NCBI GenBank assembly: GCA_902800595.1
Contig: CADCFA010000010.1
Location: 1-54,084 of the forward strand
DNA from: an uncultured Prevotellaceae bacterium
GTDB taxonomy: Bacteria > Bacteroidota > Bacteroidia > Bacteroidales > Bacteroidaceae
Reading direction: 5' to 3'
DNA: 54,084 bases
Shown: positions 43,240 through 52,685 of the stretch, in pieces
Position numbering within the stretch: position 1 is the stretch's first letter
How the letters are laid out: each line of letters opens with the position of its first letter
Position numbers and translations under genes: made by a program
The notes under the pieces: model-generated
Told to the model about the DNA's origin: nothing
The model's database searches: none
The model's input: only the letters and a program-made list of their open reading frames with translations

Positions 43240-43884
43240 TTATATAGATAAGAGTTCTGATGGAGCGGAGATAAAGGTCTCTGCTCCATTTTTTATCAGG
43301 AAGTCGCGGTCTCGGAATCCCCATAGCACACTAATACAAGGCAGACCACTATTTCTGGCTGTCTGGATATCAACATCACTATCACCCACATAGACGGCAC
43401 CTTTCTTCTCCACTCCAAGCTGGCGTAGGGCCTCATAGACTGTGTCTGGCGCCGGCTTCTTACGGATGCCCTCAGCTTCATGCTCACCGATAGCCACATC
43501 GATGGTGTCAGCAAAGAAATGTCGGCAGAGTTCTTGGGTGGCAGCATAGAACTTATTACTGACCACTGCCAAATGGCACCCTTTAGCCTTAAGGGCAGCA
43601 AGCATTTCAGGGATACCGTCATAAGGACACGTCGTATCAAGGGAATGAGTCATATAATGCTGGCGGAATGCAGAGAAAGCCTCATCGAAACGGGGATTGG
43701 AAGCACCGTCAGGAACAGCGCGTTCCATAAGTAGCCTAACACCATTACCCACGAAACATCGGACATCCTCAACAGAATGTTCTGGCATATCGCAACTACA
43801 CAAAGCATAATTCACTGAAGCTGCCAAATCACCCAACGTATCAAGCAGCGTCCCATCAAGATCGAATATATAAGTAGAATACAC
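43240..43884 (-). CDS. gph: HAD-superfamily phosphatase, phosphoglycolate phosphatase-like
   Basis: 214 residues. HAD motif I is YIFDLDGTLLDT (nucleophile Asp), motif II is LAVVSNK, motif III Lys is in RKKPAPDTVYEAL and motif IV is VYVGDSDVDIQTARNSG. The helical cap follows motif I directly (subclass IA), as in phosphoglycolate phosphatase. The specific substrate is an inference; related HADs act on many small phosphates. It is downstream of malQ in the same direction with a nine-base gap, so co-transcribed. Confidence 0.85.
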   Translation of the reverse strand: MYSTYIFDLDGTLLDTLGDLAASVNYALCSCDMPEHSVEDVRCFVGNGVRLLMERAVPDGASNPRFDEAFSAFRQHYMTHSLDTTCPYDGIPEMLAALKAKGCHLAVVSNKFYAATQELCRHFFADTIDVAIGEHEAEGIRKKPAPDTVYEALRQLGVEKKGAVYVGDSDVDIQTARNSGLPCISVLWGFRDRDFLIKNGAETFISAPSELLSI

Positions 43885-43893
43885 TTTCCCTCG

Positions 43894-46542
43894 TTATCTT
43901 TTACTGCGCGTTATCATCGTACGCACCTTATTATTATACCTATTAGCCTGCATCAGCTCTTCGATGGTGATATGCATGCGATATTTCCAATGATTATAGG
44001 GATCGCTGGGCACATTGATGCGCTCTTCACGCAGATGTTTGGAGCGCAGTTCACCATCCATAGACAACCAGTCTTGCAGGGACATAAGACAAAGCATGGA
44101 AGGACAATATAGATGTCGGGCAATAATCTCCTCTGCCAAATGGACAGGCAGATGCTCTGGTGCCCTACCCTGTTTCTGAAGCATCGTGGCATAATACCGC
44201 TGAGTGCGCTCAGGACTTTCCTCCCACCACAGACGAAGTGGTGACATATCATGCGTAGAGAATGTGGCAACACTGCGATAGGGATTTCCATCCAAATGAG
44301 TGAATTCGAAGCCGTTTTGTTTTGGCATAGACTGAATCTCCAGTGTCAGGATACGCAGATGATCCAGAACATGGGAGACACAATCGGGCAACATACCAAG
44401 ATCTTCAGCGCAGCAGAGCATCTGTGTCTGACAAACAGTATCCGTCAGACGATGGAGGGCATTCTGTCCCCAGTAGAAGTTATGACGCTGATAGAAGAAA
44501 TTGTTGTATAGCCGCATATAGGCATCTTTTTCTTCTGCCGTCAAGGCCTCATAGACAGGTTCCTGCCAAGCACCGATACGGGGATGATACATTTCTGGCT
44601 GGTGCGGATCTTCAACGAACAGCACATTACTGATCAGACGATAAAGTCCGTCACGAATCCACAGACTGTTTTCATCGTTACGTCCCTCAAAATATGTCTG
44701 CACCTTCCGCTGGGTGCCATATTCATCACGAAGATCATAGAGTCCATAAGCACGGGAAACCAGATAGTTATCACGCACATACTGGGCATGAACGCCAAAC
44801 AATCTTTCCAAGACGCGGTTGTTGATAAAAGGCCGAGTGAAGAGATCACGACGGAAAGGAAGACCAAAATACTCTATTTCGTTTACTGCAAAAGGCAGGG
44901 CTGGCGAGAAATGTCCCATGATACCGAAAACTGCATCCTGTGGGATTTCCCAAATACGAAAGAATCCCAGGACATGATCAATGCGGAAAGCATCAAAATA
45001 CTGTTCCATCCATCTCATACGCTGTCGGAACCATTCCGAAAGGGTTATTTTTCTTCTTTTAACCTCTTTCTCTTCGTGCCAGTTATAAGTCGGGAAACCC
45101 CAGTTCTGACCATTTGGCGAGAAGGCATCAGGTGGTGCTCCCGTTGAGCAATCCATATTGAATAATTCTGGATGAGTGGCCGTTTCCACACTATTTCTAT
45201 TGACACCAATAGGCACATCGCCCTTCAAAACAATACCTTTGGAACGGGCATAGTTGGCTGCTGCCAACAACTGGACATGCAATTGATATTGGGTATAGTA
45301 AATCAATTCTGCCTCATCCTGTTCTGACACCCATTTGGCATAGGGCACCAACCAAAACTCATTTTGCCGAAACCAGATTTTAAACTCCTTAGTGTCAAGC
45401 GTCTGCCGCCCACGCTCTGAGAAAAGCTCACGGACATAGGCAGATTTGACACGTTCCACCAGCTCATAATCACTATAAGGCAATGCGTTAAGTTCCTGTT
45501 TCTGACGATGATACGCTGTTATCTTTGACTTATCCTTCAAAGTGCCTAAAGCCTCGATGTCGAGATAATGGGGATGAAGCGCAAAGACAGAGACAATATT
45601 ATAAGGATAAGAATCACTCCAGTTGTGCGAGGAGGTCGTATCATTGACTGGCAGCAGTTGGATCATCTTCATGCCAGTAACCTCTGCCCAATCCACAAAA
45701 CGTCGAAGATCTCCAAAGTCACCTACTCCAAAAGAATGTGTGCTACGCAAGGAAAATACCGGCACTACCACACCGGCGGCCCGCCAGATATGCTCCTTCA
45801 CACGGAGACTCTCACCATAAAGTACCATCACGGAACCGTCCCTGAGTTGGGAATCGGGTGTGGACAAACCGACATTCAGTTCCACCTTACGATTGTCGCC
45901 TTCCTCCCAGGTTACCAGTTCATTGGTCTCATCGCTAATTATCACATATTTGTATTCTAAAGGTAGCAAGACGGAATCAACATTAGCAGAGAGCATCCAC
46001 TCACATTTCCCAATATATTCCATACGGAGATAACGCGTAGGATTCCAAGCGCCTAATGACGGATGACTACCGATGATAGCCACAGACTGTCCTTTAATAA
46101 GTTGAGGAGCAGACACACGGAACAGAAGTGTCTTCCTATATAAAGGCATACGTATGGGTTGCACCACTTCTTGTGGCTCCATGTGATTGGTGACGCGACA
46201 GGCACGGGAATAAAGATGGTGCTGAAGAGGGATGTCTCGCCATAAATCGGGGAAGATATAGCTCTTAGAAGAATCAAAAGGATAAGAACGAGGCACTTGC
46301 GTCCACTCCCGACGGATAACCTGTCCATCTCCATCTTCTACCTGATAGAAATAGGTAAAAGAGGCTATGGGATGCTGGCTGGATGCAAGAGCTGTTGTCT
46401 CCAATGTCCAGTACGAACCGTCATCAGTGGTCATCAGCAGATTGTTGCGTTTGACAGTACCGTCAGCACTAATGAAATGAATGACCACATGAAGGTTTTC
46501 CCCCCATTGGGTACCATATTGTATGGAGAATCTTAGTTTCAT
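43894..46542 (-). CDS. malQ: 4-alpha-glucanotransferase (amylomaltase) with N-terminal starch-binding modules
   Basis: 882 residues, cytoplasmic; transfers alpha-1,4-glucan segments in maltodextrin and glycogen metabolism. Two N-terminal CBM20-like modules are seen (~1-130 and ~135-240; second with LLFRVSAPQLIKGQSVAIIG, LGAWN, WMLSANV). The GH77 domain follows: GVVVPVFSLRSTHSFGVGDFGDL, LPVNDTTSSHNWSDSYPYN, the nucleophile in FDAFRIDHVLGFFRIWEIP, the acid/base in CAEDLGMLPDCV and the third acid in FSTHDMSPLRLWW. This CBM20-CBM20-GH77 form with an insertion resembles plant DPE2 and Bacteroides enzymes. First in a two-gene operon with gph. Confidence 0.94.
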   Translation of the reverse strand: MKLRFSIQYGTQWGENLHVVIHFISADGTVKRNNLLMTTDDGSYWTLETTALASSQHPIASFTYFYQVEDGDGQVIRREWTQVPRSYPFDSSKSYIFPDLWRDIPLQHHLYSRACRVTNHMEPQEVVQPIRMPLYRKTLLFRVSAPQLIKGQSVAIIGSHPSLGAWNPTRYLRMEYIGKCEWMLSANVDSVLLPLEYKYVIISDETNELVTWEEGDNRKVELNVGLSTPDSQLRDGSVMVLYGESLRVKEHIWRAAGVVVPVFSLRSTHSFGVGDFGDLRRFVDWAEVTGMKMIQLLPVNDTTSSHNWSDSYPYNIVSVFALHPHYLDIEALGTLKDKSKITAYHRQKQELNALPYSDYELVERVKSAYVRELFSERGRQTLDTKEFKIWFRQNEFWLVPYAKWVSEQDEAELIYYTQYQLHVQLLAAANYARSKGIVLKGDVPIGVNRNSVETATHPELFNMDCSTGAPPDAFSPNGQNWGFPTYNWHEEKEVKRRKITLSEWFRQRMRWMEQYFDAFRIDHVLGFFRIWEIPQDAVFGIMGHFSPALPFAVNEIEYFGLPFRRDLFTRPFINNRVLERLFGVHAQYVRDNYLVSRAYGLYDLRDEYGTQRKVQTYFEGRNDENSLWIRDGLYRLISNVLFVEDPHQPEMYHPRIGAWQEPVYEALTAEEKDAYMRLYNNFFYQRHNFYWGQNALHRLTDTVCQTQMLCCAEDLGMLPDCVSHVLDHLRILTLEIQSMPKQNGFEFTHLDGNPYRSVATFSTHDMSPLRLWWEESPERTQRYYATMLQKQGRAPEHLPVHLAEEIIARHLYCPSMLCLMSLQDWLSMDGELRSKHLREERINVPSDPYNHWKYRMHITIEELMQANRYNNKVRTMITRSKR

Positions 46543-46559
46543 ATTTCAGCAATTTGATG

Positions 46560-46567
46560 CAAAGGTA
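46560..46567 (-). promoter_or_regulatory. -7 element of the malQ-gph operon
   Basis: TACCTTTG on the minus strand, 17 bases before the malQ ATG. Confidence 0.7.
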
Positions 46568-46611
46568 GAAAATTTTTTCGAGTAACCGAAGAAAATAAGC
46601 ACAAAAAGTTG

Positions 46612-46619
46612 TAACTTTG
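46612..46619 (+). promoter_or_regulatory. -7 element of the mltG-glnS-TPR-dedA operon
   Basis: TAACTTTG, 30 bases before the mltG ATG at 46650. Confidence 0.7.
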
Positions 46620-46649
46620 CACACGATTTTAAGATCATTGATAAGTTAT

Positions 46650-47675
46650 ATGAAAAAGGTGCCATCAAAATCGTACTTAGCAGGGGCAGTTTTGTGTCTG
46701 CTTTGCCTTTTGGGAATCATATATTATTGCTTCTTCGCAAGTTTCTCAACTTACGAGGACACGCAGTACATCTATATTGATCAAAACGACACTGCAGACT
46801 CCGTTCGTGAGAAACTTAAACCTTACGGAAAAGCAGGTCCACTCTTTGCATTCAGCACTCTAGCACGATTCACGGGCTATGGCGATCACATCAGAACGGG
46901 TAAATATGCCATCCCTGCTAATGAGAATGTCCTGACGATATTCAGACATATCAAAAACGGCCGTCAGGAGCCCGTTAGAATTACCATCCCAGAAAGTCGT
47001 ACGATGGACAGGCTTGCAGGCGCTCTTTCTAAAAAGCTTATGCTCGACAGTACCGCTGTAGCCATTCTGTTACGCGACTCATCGTTCTGTGCGCAACAAG
47101 GTTACGATACAGCTACCATTGCCTGTCTGTTTGTGCCCAACACCTACGAGGTATATTGGGATGTGACATTGGAGCATTTTATGCAGCGCATGAAAAAAGA
47201 GCATGACCGCTTTTGGGAAGGAGAGCGCACCAATAAGGCACAAGCTTTGGGACTGTCTCCCAATGAGGTATGTACAATAGCAAGTATCATCGATGAGGAA
47301 ACTGCCAATAATGCAGAAAAGCCGATGATAGCCGGAATGTATCTGAACCGCCTGAAGACTGGTATGCCTCTACAGGCTGATCCGACTGTGAAGTTTGCCT
47401 TGCAGGACTTTGCTCTGAAGCGCATCTACCACGACATGCTTGAGTTCAGTAGCCCATATAATACCTATAAGAATGTCGGACTTCCCCCAGGTCCCATCAA
47501 GATAGCCTCAATTGCCGGCATTGATGCGGTGCTGAACCGAGTCGATCATCCTTATTTATATATGTGTGCCAAGGAAGACTTTTCGGGTACGCACAATTTT
47601 GCCAAGACCTATCAAGAGCATCTGAAGAATGCAGCCCGATATGCGAAGGCACTTAACGAACATGGAATTAAATAA
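46650..47675 (+). CDS. mltG: Endolytic murein transglycosylase
   Basis: 341 residues from MKKVPSKSYLAGAVL at 46650; an upstream TTG overlaps the promoter. It is an inner-membrane enzyme with one N-terminal transmembrane helix (SYLAGAVLCLLCLLGIIYYCFFASF) and a periplasmic YceG domain. It cleaves nascent peptidoglycan strands and so limits glycan length. The catalytic-Glu region is CTIASIIDEETANNAEKPMIAGMYLNRL, followed by MPLQADPTVKFAL, NTYKNVGLPPGPIKIASIAGIDAVL and THNFAKTYQEH. Family members usually read ASIVEKET; the IIDEET variant retains the Glu. First in a four-gene operon with glnS. Confidence 0.92.
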   Translation: MKKVPSKSYLAGAVLCLLCLLGIIYYCFFASFSTYEDTQYIYIDQNDTADSVREKLKPYGKAGPLFAFSTLARFTGYGDHIRTGKYAIPANENVLTIFRHIKNGRQEPVRITIPESRTMDRLAGALSKKLMLDSTAVAILLRDSSFCAQQGYDTATIACLFVPNTYEVYWDVTLEHFMQRMKKEHDRFWEGERTNKAQALGLSPNEVCTIASIIDEETANNAEKPMIAGMYLNRLKTGMPLQADPTVKFALQDFALKRIYHDMLEFSSPYNTYKNVGLPPGPIKIASIAGIDAVLNRVDHPYLYMCAKEDFSGTHNFAKTYQEHLKNAARYAKALNEHGIK

Positions 47676-47699
47676 AGGTAAAAAAGTAAAAAATAAAAT

Positions 47700-49466
47700 A
47701 TGGAAGAAATTATTAAGAACGAGAGCGAGGAAAAAAAGAGCGTTAGTTTCATTGAGCAAAAAGTCATCAATGATCTGGCAGCAGGAAAGAACGGTGGCAG
47801 ACTACAGACCCGTTTTCCACCAGAGCCCAACGGTTATCTGCATATCGGCCATGCCAAGGCCATTGCCATTGACTTCGGACTTGCCAAAAAATATGGTGGT
47901 GTATGCAACCTCCGTTTCGACGATACAAACCCCATTAAGGAAGATACAGAATATATTGAGAGTATTGAAAACGACATTAAGTGGCTGGGATTCCAGTGGG
48001 CCAATGTCTATTATGCCAGCGATTATTTCCAGGAGCTTTGGGATTTTGCTGTATGGCTGATTAAACAAGGTCGGGCTTATGTGGATGAGCAGAGTTCTGA
48101 GGTGATTGCCCAGCAGAAAGGTACGACAACCAGCCCTGGTACTAACAGTCCCTTCCGTGACCGTCCTGTTGAGGAGAACCTGAAACTCTTCGACTTCATG
48201 AACAGCGGTAAATGTGAGCCTGGTACCCTTGTACTCCGCGCCAAGATTGACATGGCACATCCTAACATGCTGTTCCGCGATCCGCTGATCTACCGTGTGC
48301 TGAACATCCCACATATCCGTACCGGCAACAAATGGAATGCCTACCCCATGTACGATTTTACACATGGTCAGAGCGACTATCTAGAAGGCGTCACCCACTC
48401 TTGGTGTACGCTGGAGTTTGTAGAACATCGTCCTCTTTACGATCTGTTCGTAACATGGATGAAAGAATGGAAGGGCGAAACTGACAATATCGAGGACAAC
48501 CGTCCTCGTCAGACAGAGTTCAACAAATTGAATCTGAACTATACCTTGATGTCTAAGCGCAACTTGCTGGCATTGGTGAATGAGAAACTGGTGAACGGTT
48601 GGGACGATCCCCGAATGCCGACAATTTGCGGTTTCCGCCGTCGTGGCTATAGCCCTGAGAGTATTATTAAGTTTATCGATAAGATCGGTTACACGAAGAT
48701 TGATGCCCTCAACGACATGGCATTATTGGAAAGTGCCGTACGCGATGACCTGAACAGTCGTTCTATCCGCGTCAGTGCAGTCCTGGACCCAGTCAAGGTG
48801 GTACTCACCAACTATCCTGAGGATCAGATTGAGCATCTGACAGCCATCAATAATCCTGAGAATGAAGCCGATGGTACGCACGAGGTAGAGTTCAGCCGTG
48901 AACTTTGGATTGAGCGCGATGATTTCATGAAGGAAGCCGATAAGAAATTCATGCGCCTGGCGCCAGGTAAGGAGGTGCGCCTGAAGAATGCCTATATTAT
49001 CAAGTGCGATGAAGCACATCCTTGTGATGAAGATGAAAATGGCAATGTAACCACCATCTACTGCACCTACGATCCAGAATCACGCAGTGGTCTGCCTGGT
49101 TCTAATCGGAAGATTAAGGGTAAGACACTTCACTGGGTAAGTTGTCATGATGCTGTGAAAGCAGAGGTACGTCTCTACGACCGTCTGTGGAAGGTAGAGA
49201 ACCCCCGCGACACACTGGCCGACATCCGGGAGCAGCAGAGCTGTGATGCTGTAACAGCGATGAAACAGATGATAAATCCTAACTCACTAAGTATTCTGAG
49301 CAACTGCTATATCGAGCCATACGCAGCCTCTATGAAGCCACTTACATACTTACAGTTCCAGCGTATTGGTTACTTTACCCCTGACACCGAATCAACAACA
49401 GATCATCCTATATTCAATAAGACAGTTGGGCTAAAGGACACTTGGGCGAAAGCAAATAAAGCATGA
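47700..49466 (+). CDS. glnS: Glutaminyl-tRNA synthetase
   Basis: A class I synthetase of 588 residues that charges tRNA-Gln directly. The HIGH motif is in RFPPEPNGYLHIGHAKAI, the KMSKS equivalent is LNYTLMSKRNLLALV. CNLRFDDTNPIKED, THSWCTLEFVEHRPLYDL and GWDDPRMPTICGFRRRGY also match. The C-terminal beta-barrel anticodon-binding domains follow (from about residue 345). No deletions are seen. It follows mltG by 24 bases and overlaps the TPR gene by four bases. Confidence 0.96.
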   Translation: MEEIIKNESEEKKSVSFIEQKVINDLAAGKNGGRLQTRFPPEPNGYLHIGHAKAIAIDFGLAKKYGGVCNLRFDDTNPIKEDTEYIESIENDIKWLGFQWANVYYASDYFQELWDFAVWLIKQGRAYVDEQSSEVIAQQKGTTTSPGTNSPFRDRPVEENLKLFDFMNSGKCEPGTLVLRAKIDMAHPNMLFRDPLIYRVLNIPHIRTGNKWNAYPMYDFTHGQSDYLEGVTHSWCTLEFVEHRPLYDLFVTWMKEWKGETDNIEDNRPRQTEFNKLNLNYTLMSKRNLLALVNEKLVNGWDDPRMPTICGFRRRGYSPESIIKFIDKIGYTKIDALNDMALLESAVRDDLNSRSIRVSAVLDPVKVVLTNYPEDQIEHLTAINNPENEADGTHEVEFSRELWIERDDFMKEADKKFMRLAPGKEVRLKNAYIIKCDEAHPCDEDENGNVTTIYCTYDPESRSGLPGSNRKIKGKTLHWVSCHDAVKAEVRLYDRLWKVENPRDTLADIREQQSCDAVTAMKQMINPNSLSILSNCYIEPYAASMKPLTYLQFQRIGYFTPDTESTTDHPIFNKTVGLKDTWAKANKA

Positions 49467-50884
49467 CTGAAGACAAAGAGTATTTCGAGAGTAAACGCTT
49501 CCAGAAAATTCTAAAAGAATATGAAGAGTCAGCCAAATCAGGGCAAGCCACCTATATGGATGCCGATGATTTGGCCGACATCGCTGATTATTACCAATTG
49601 AATGGGCGCACCGAAGAAGCAGAGGCAGCCATCAAACTGGCTTTAGAATATAATCCGGAGGCAGTTGGTCCCCTACTCTATAGAGCTCATGAAGCGCTCA
49701 ACCAGAATGATTTCGATACGACCCAATCATACATTGATCGGTTAGAAGCTATTGACCGTTTGGAAGCGCTCTTTCTTAAAGGAGAGCTACTGATTTGTCA
49801 GAAGAAGATAGAAGAAGCAGACAATCTATTCAGAGAGAATTATAAGGAAATGATGCCTGATGAACAAATGGATTATGTCTTTGATGTCGCAAGCATCTTT
49901 AATGATTATGACATCTACGACAAATCATTTGAATGGATGGCTCGTTCACAAGGTGACAACTCTGACGATTTCAAAGAACTGATGGGGCGCACCTTATGTG
50001 GATTAGGGAAATACAAAGATAGTGAGCGCATCTTCAATGAGCTGATAGATCACAATCCATATTCCAGCTCATACTGGAATGCGCTGGCCACCGTTCAATT
50101 TATGAACGAGGACTATAACGCAGCAATTACCAGTAGTGAGTATGCTATAGCCATTAACCCCAAAGACGCAGACAGCATATCATCAAAAGCTCATGGTCTC
50201 TTTAATCTGGGGAACTATGAATCAGCTCTCTCCACCTTTAAGAAATATACGGAACTGATGCCCCATGACGATTTCAGCTATTTACACCAGGGGACATGTC
50301 TGATTAACCTTGGACGATATGAAGAAGCCATTGCTATCTTGGAAAAAGCAGAGCAAGAGGCAGATAAGGACTCTGCCCATCTGTCAAGCATTTATCAGGA
50401 ACTGGCTTATGCCTATAATGAACTGAAGAAAATTGACAAGGCGCTATACTATATAGACAAGGCAAAGAATTATAACTGCGACCAAGCCGACATAGAGATT
50501 ATCAGAGGACATATATTACTGTCAAACGGTATGAAGAAAGAGGCAGAAGAAGCTTTCAGTAACGCCCTTCTGCATTCTCGGAATGTATCCAAGACCATGT
50601 TGAGAATCATTGTGTGCATCTTTGAGAATCACTATGTTCAATATAGCTATGCCCTTATGAAAAATTTCTTTAAGGTTGTGGATGAAGACTGGAATGAAGG
50701 ATATTCCTATATGGCACTCTGTTGCCTCAATTTGAAAAAGAAAGACGAATTTCTATCTTATCTCAAGATGGCTGTCGAGCGTAATCCCAAAGAGGCCCGA
50801 GATGTTCTGAAAGACATATTCCCCGAAGGTATGCAGCCTGAAGAGTATTACGAATATATGTCAAACGAAATAAACAATCAATAG
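49463..50884 (+). CDS. Tetratricopeptide-repeat protein
   Basis: 473 residues, no signal peptide, acidic. At least eight TPR-like helical hairpins are visible, for example YYQLNGRTEEAEAAIKLALEYNPE, TVQFMNEDYNAAITSSEYAIAINPKD and LFNLGNYESALSTFKKYTELMP. TPR arrays mediate protein-protein contacts; the partner is unknown. Its ATG overlaps the glnS stop (ATGA) and dedA follows three bases later, so it is translated within the mltG-glnS operon. I do not recognise a narrower family. Confidence 0.85.
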   Translation: MTEDKEYFESKRFQKILKEYEESAKSGQATYMDADDLADIADYYQLNGRTEEAEAAIKLALEYNPEAVGPLLYRAHEALNQNDFDTTQSYIDRLEAIDRLEALFLKGELLICQKKIEEADNLFRENYKEMMPDEQMDYVFDVASIFNDYDIYDKSFEWMARSQGDNSDDFKELMGRTLCGLGKYKDSERIFNELIDHNPYSSSYWNALATVQFMNEDYNAAITSSEYAIAINPKDADSISSKAHGLFNLGNYESALSTFKKYTELMPHDDFSYLHQGTCLINLGRYEEAIAILEKAEQEADKDSAHLSSIYQELAYAYNELKKIDKALYYIDKAKNYNCDQADIEIIRGHILLSNGMKKEAEEAFSNALLHSRNVSKTMLRIIVCIFENHYVQYSYALMKNFFKVVDEDWNEGYSYMALCCLNLKKKDEFLSYLKMAVERNPKEARDVLKDIFPEGMQPEEYYEYMSNEINNQ

Positions 50885-50887
50885 TGC

Positions 50888-51526
50888 ATGAATTTAATTA
50901 CAAGCATACTTAACAGTCTCGGTTGGTATCCCACCATTTTTGTACTAATGCTTTTAGAAAGCACTGTTGTTCCTGTGCCATCCGAGTTTGTGGTAACACC
51001 AGCAGCCTATCATGCAGCCAGTGGTTCTTTGGATGTATTTCTTGTGATATTTTTTGCAACATTGGGTGCTGATGTCGGCGCCAGCATTAACTACTTTGTT
51101 GCATTGTATGTAGGTCGTCCTGTCATCTATAAGTTTGCCAACAGCAAATGGGGAAAGATGTGTCTATTAAATCAGGAGAAGGTAGAAAGAAGTGAGAAAT
51201 ACTTTGACGATCATGGTGTAGCAGCCACGCTCACAGGACGCTTTGTCCCTGTCATTCGCCACCTCATCTCCATCCCTGCCGGACTGGCACGAATGCATTA
51301 TGGCAAATTCATTCTTTTCACGACGATCGGTGCCGGAGGATGGCATAGTGTCTTGGCACTTCTCGGCTGGTATTTACATGCGATTGTGCCCGAAGATCAG
51401 CTGAATGATAAGATCAGTGAATATGCTGAATATATCAAAATCATTATTCTCGGTTTACTTCTCATGGTGGCCATTTATTTTGGAATCAAGGCTTGGATGA
51501 AGAAAAAAGGCAAGAAACATGCATAA
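50888..51526 (+). CDS. DedA/VTT-family membrane protein
   Basis: 212 residues with about five membrane segments. The conserved DedA features are ESTVVPVPSEFVVTPAAY near the N-terminus, GADVGASINYFVALYVGRPV, and the signature GRFVPVIRHLISIPAGLARMHYGKF. The C-terminal helix is IIILGLLLMVAIYFGI. DedA proteins are implicated in membrane homeostasis and recycling of undecaprenyl phosphate or phospholipids across the inner membrane, which would suit the neighbouring peptidoglycan gene mltG. Last gene of its operon, with a terminator right after the stop. Confidence 0.9.
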   Translation: MNLITSILNSLGWYPTIFVLMLLESTVVPVPSEFVVTPAAYHAASGSLDVFLVIFFATLGADVGASINYFVALYVGRPVIYKFANSKWGKMCLLNQEKVERSEKYFDDHGVAATLTGRFVPVIRHLISIPAGLARMHYGKFILFTTIGAGGWHSVLALLGWYLHAIVPEDQLNDKISEYAEYIKIIILGLLLMVAIYFGIKAWMKKKGKKHA

Positions 51527-51531
51527 AAAAG

Positions 51532-51559
51532 GGATTTTTCTGCTAAAAATTCTTTTTTT
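51532..51559 (+). terminator. Intrinsic terminator of the mltG-dedA operon
   Basis: GGATTTTT (51532-51539) pairs with AAAAATTC (51545-51552), with one G-U, around a five-base loop, followed by seven T. It begins six bases past the dedA stop. Confidence 0.75.
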
Positions 51560-51573
51560 ATATAAATAATGTG

Positions 51574-51581
51574 TATTTTTG
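51574..51581 (+). promoter_or_regulatory. -7 element of the manC-gmd-fcl operon
   Basis: TATTTTTG, 27 bases before the manC ATG at 51609. Confidence 0.65.
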
Positions 51582-51608
51582 CAGTTCATAACAAGCACTT
51601 TTCGATTT

Positions 51609-52676
51609 ATGGCAAAGACAAACAATCATCTGGTTATCATGGCAGGTGGCGTTGGAAGCCGCTTTTGGCCGATGAGTACGACCGAGCGTCCCAAACAGTT
51701 CATTGATGTTCTGGGTGTCGGTAAATCATTACTCCAATTAACCGTAGAGAGATTCGGCAATCTGATCAAGCCCGAAAATATATGGGTTGTTACTAATCAA
51801 CAATATGCAGCAATCGTCAAAGAGCAGTTGCCCAACATGCCAGAGACCAATATCCTCTGTGAGCCATGTCGCCGTAACACGGCACCGTGTATAGCTTATG
51901 TCAGTTGGCGTATCAAGTCCAAGGATCCCAAAGCAAATATTGTTGTAACGCCCAGCGACCATATCGTCACTGACACAGCAGAATTCCAACGCGTTATCAA
52001 AGAGTGCATGGTGTTTACCAGCGAGACAGATGCAATTGTCACCCTCGGCATGAAGCCCAATCGTCCTGAGACAGGTTATGGCTATATCCAGGCAGACCTC
52101 AGCATCAGTTCGCTTCGCAACAAGGAGATCTACAGAGTTGATTCTTTCCGCGAGAAGCCCAATCTTGAAACTGCTAAGGAATATATTAAGAAGAATTATT
52201 ATTTCTGGAACGCAGGTATCTTTATCTGGAATGTCAGTACCATTGTGAATGCATTCCGCGTCTATCAGCCTTCTTTAGCCAGGATTTTTGAGTCAATGCT
52301 TCCCATCTATGGCACAGACAAGGAACAGGAAGAAATCAACCGTTTGTTCCCTGAATGCGACAATATCTCTGTTGACTATGCCATCATGGAAAAAGCTGAG
52401 GAGATCTTCGTCTGTCCGGCAGACTTTGGTTGGAGCGACCTTGGCACATGGGGTTCCCTGCACGAGCAAAGCAAGAAGGATCTCTACGGGAATGTCTGCA
52501 TTGGTCCGGAAATCAATATTTTTGAAAGTCATAACTGCATCGTGCATACCACCCAAGAGAAAAAGGTGGTTATTCAAGGACTTGATGGTTACATTATAGC
52601 AGAGAACAATGACACACTACTGATCTGCAAGTTATCAGAAGAACAGCGTATCAAAAATTTCTCAGGAAACAATTAA
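51609..52676 (+). CDS. manC: Mannose-1-phosphate guanylyltransferase
   Basis: 355 residues; makes GDP-mannose from mannose-1-phosphate and GTP. Start MAKTNNHLVIMAGG at 51609. The nucleotide-binding signature is MAGGVGSRFWPMSTTERPKQF, followed by CRRNTAPCIAYVSW, VVTPSDHIV, RPETGYGYIQ, FREKPN, FWNAGIFIWNV and PADFGWSDLGTW. It is the single-domain form without the C-terminal isomerase half of ManC/AlgA fusions. With gmd and fcl directly downstream it supplies GDP-L-fucose for surface glycans. Confidence 0.93.
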   Translation: MAKTNNHLVIMAGGVGSRFWPMSTTERPKQFIDVLGVGKSLLQLTVERFGNLIKPENIWVVTNQQYAAIVKEQLPNMPETNILCEPCRRNTAPCIAYVSWRIKSKDPKANIVVTPSDHIVTDTAEFQRVIKECMVFTSETDAIVTLGMKPNRPETGYGYIQADLSISSLRNKEIYRVDSFREKPNLETAKEYIKKNYYFWNAGIFIWNVSTIVNAFRVYQPSLARIFESMLPIYGTDKEQEEINRLFPECDNISVDYAIMEKAEEIFVCPADFGWSDLGTWGSLHEQSKKDLYGNVCIGPEINIFESHNCIVHTTQEKKVVIQGLDGYIIAENNDTLLICKLSEEQRIKNFSGNN

Positions 52677-52685
52677 TATCATTAT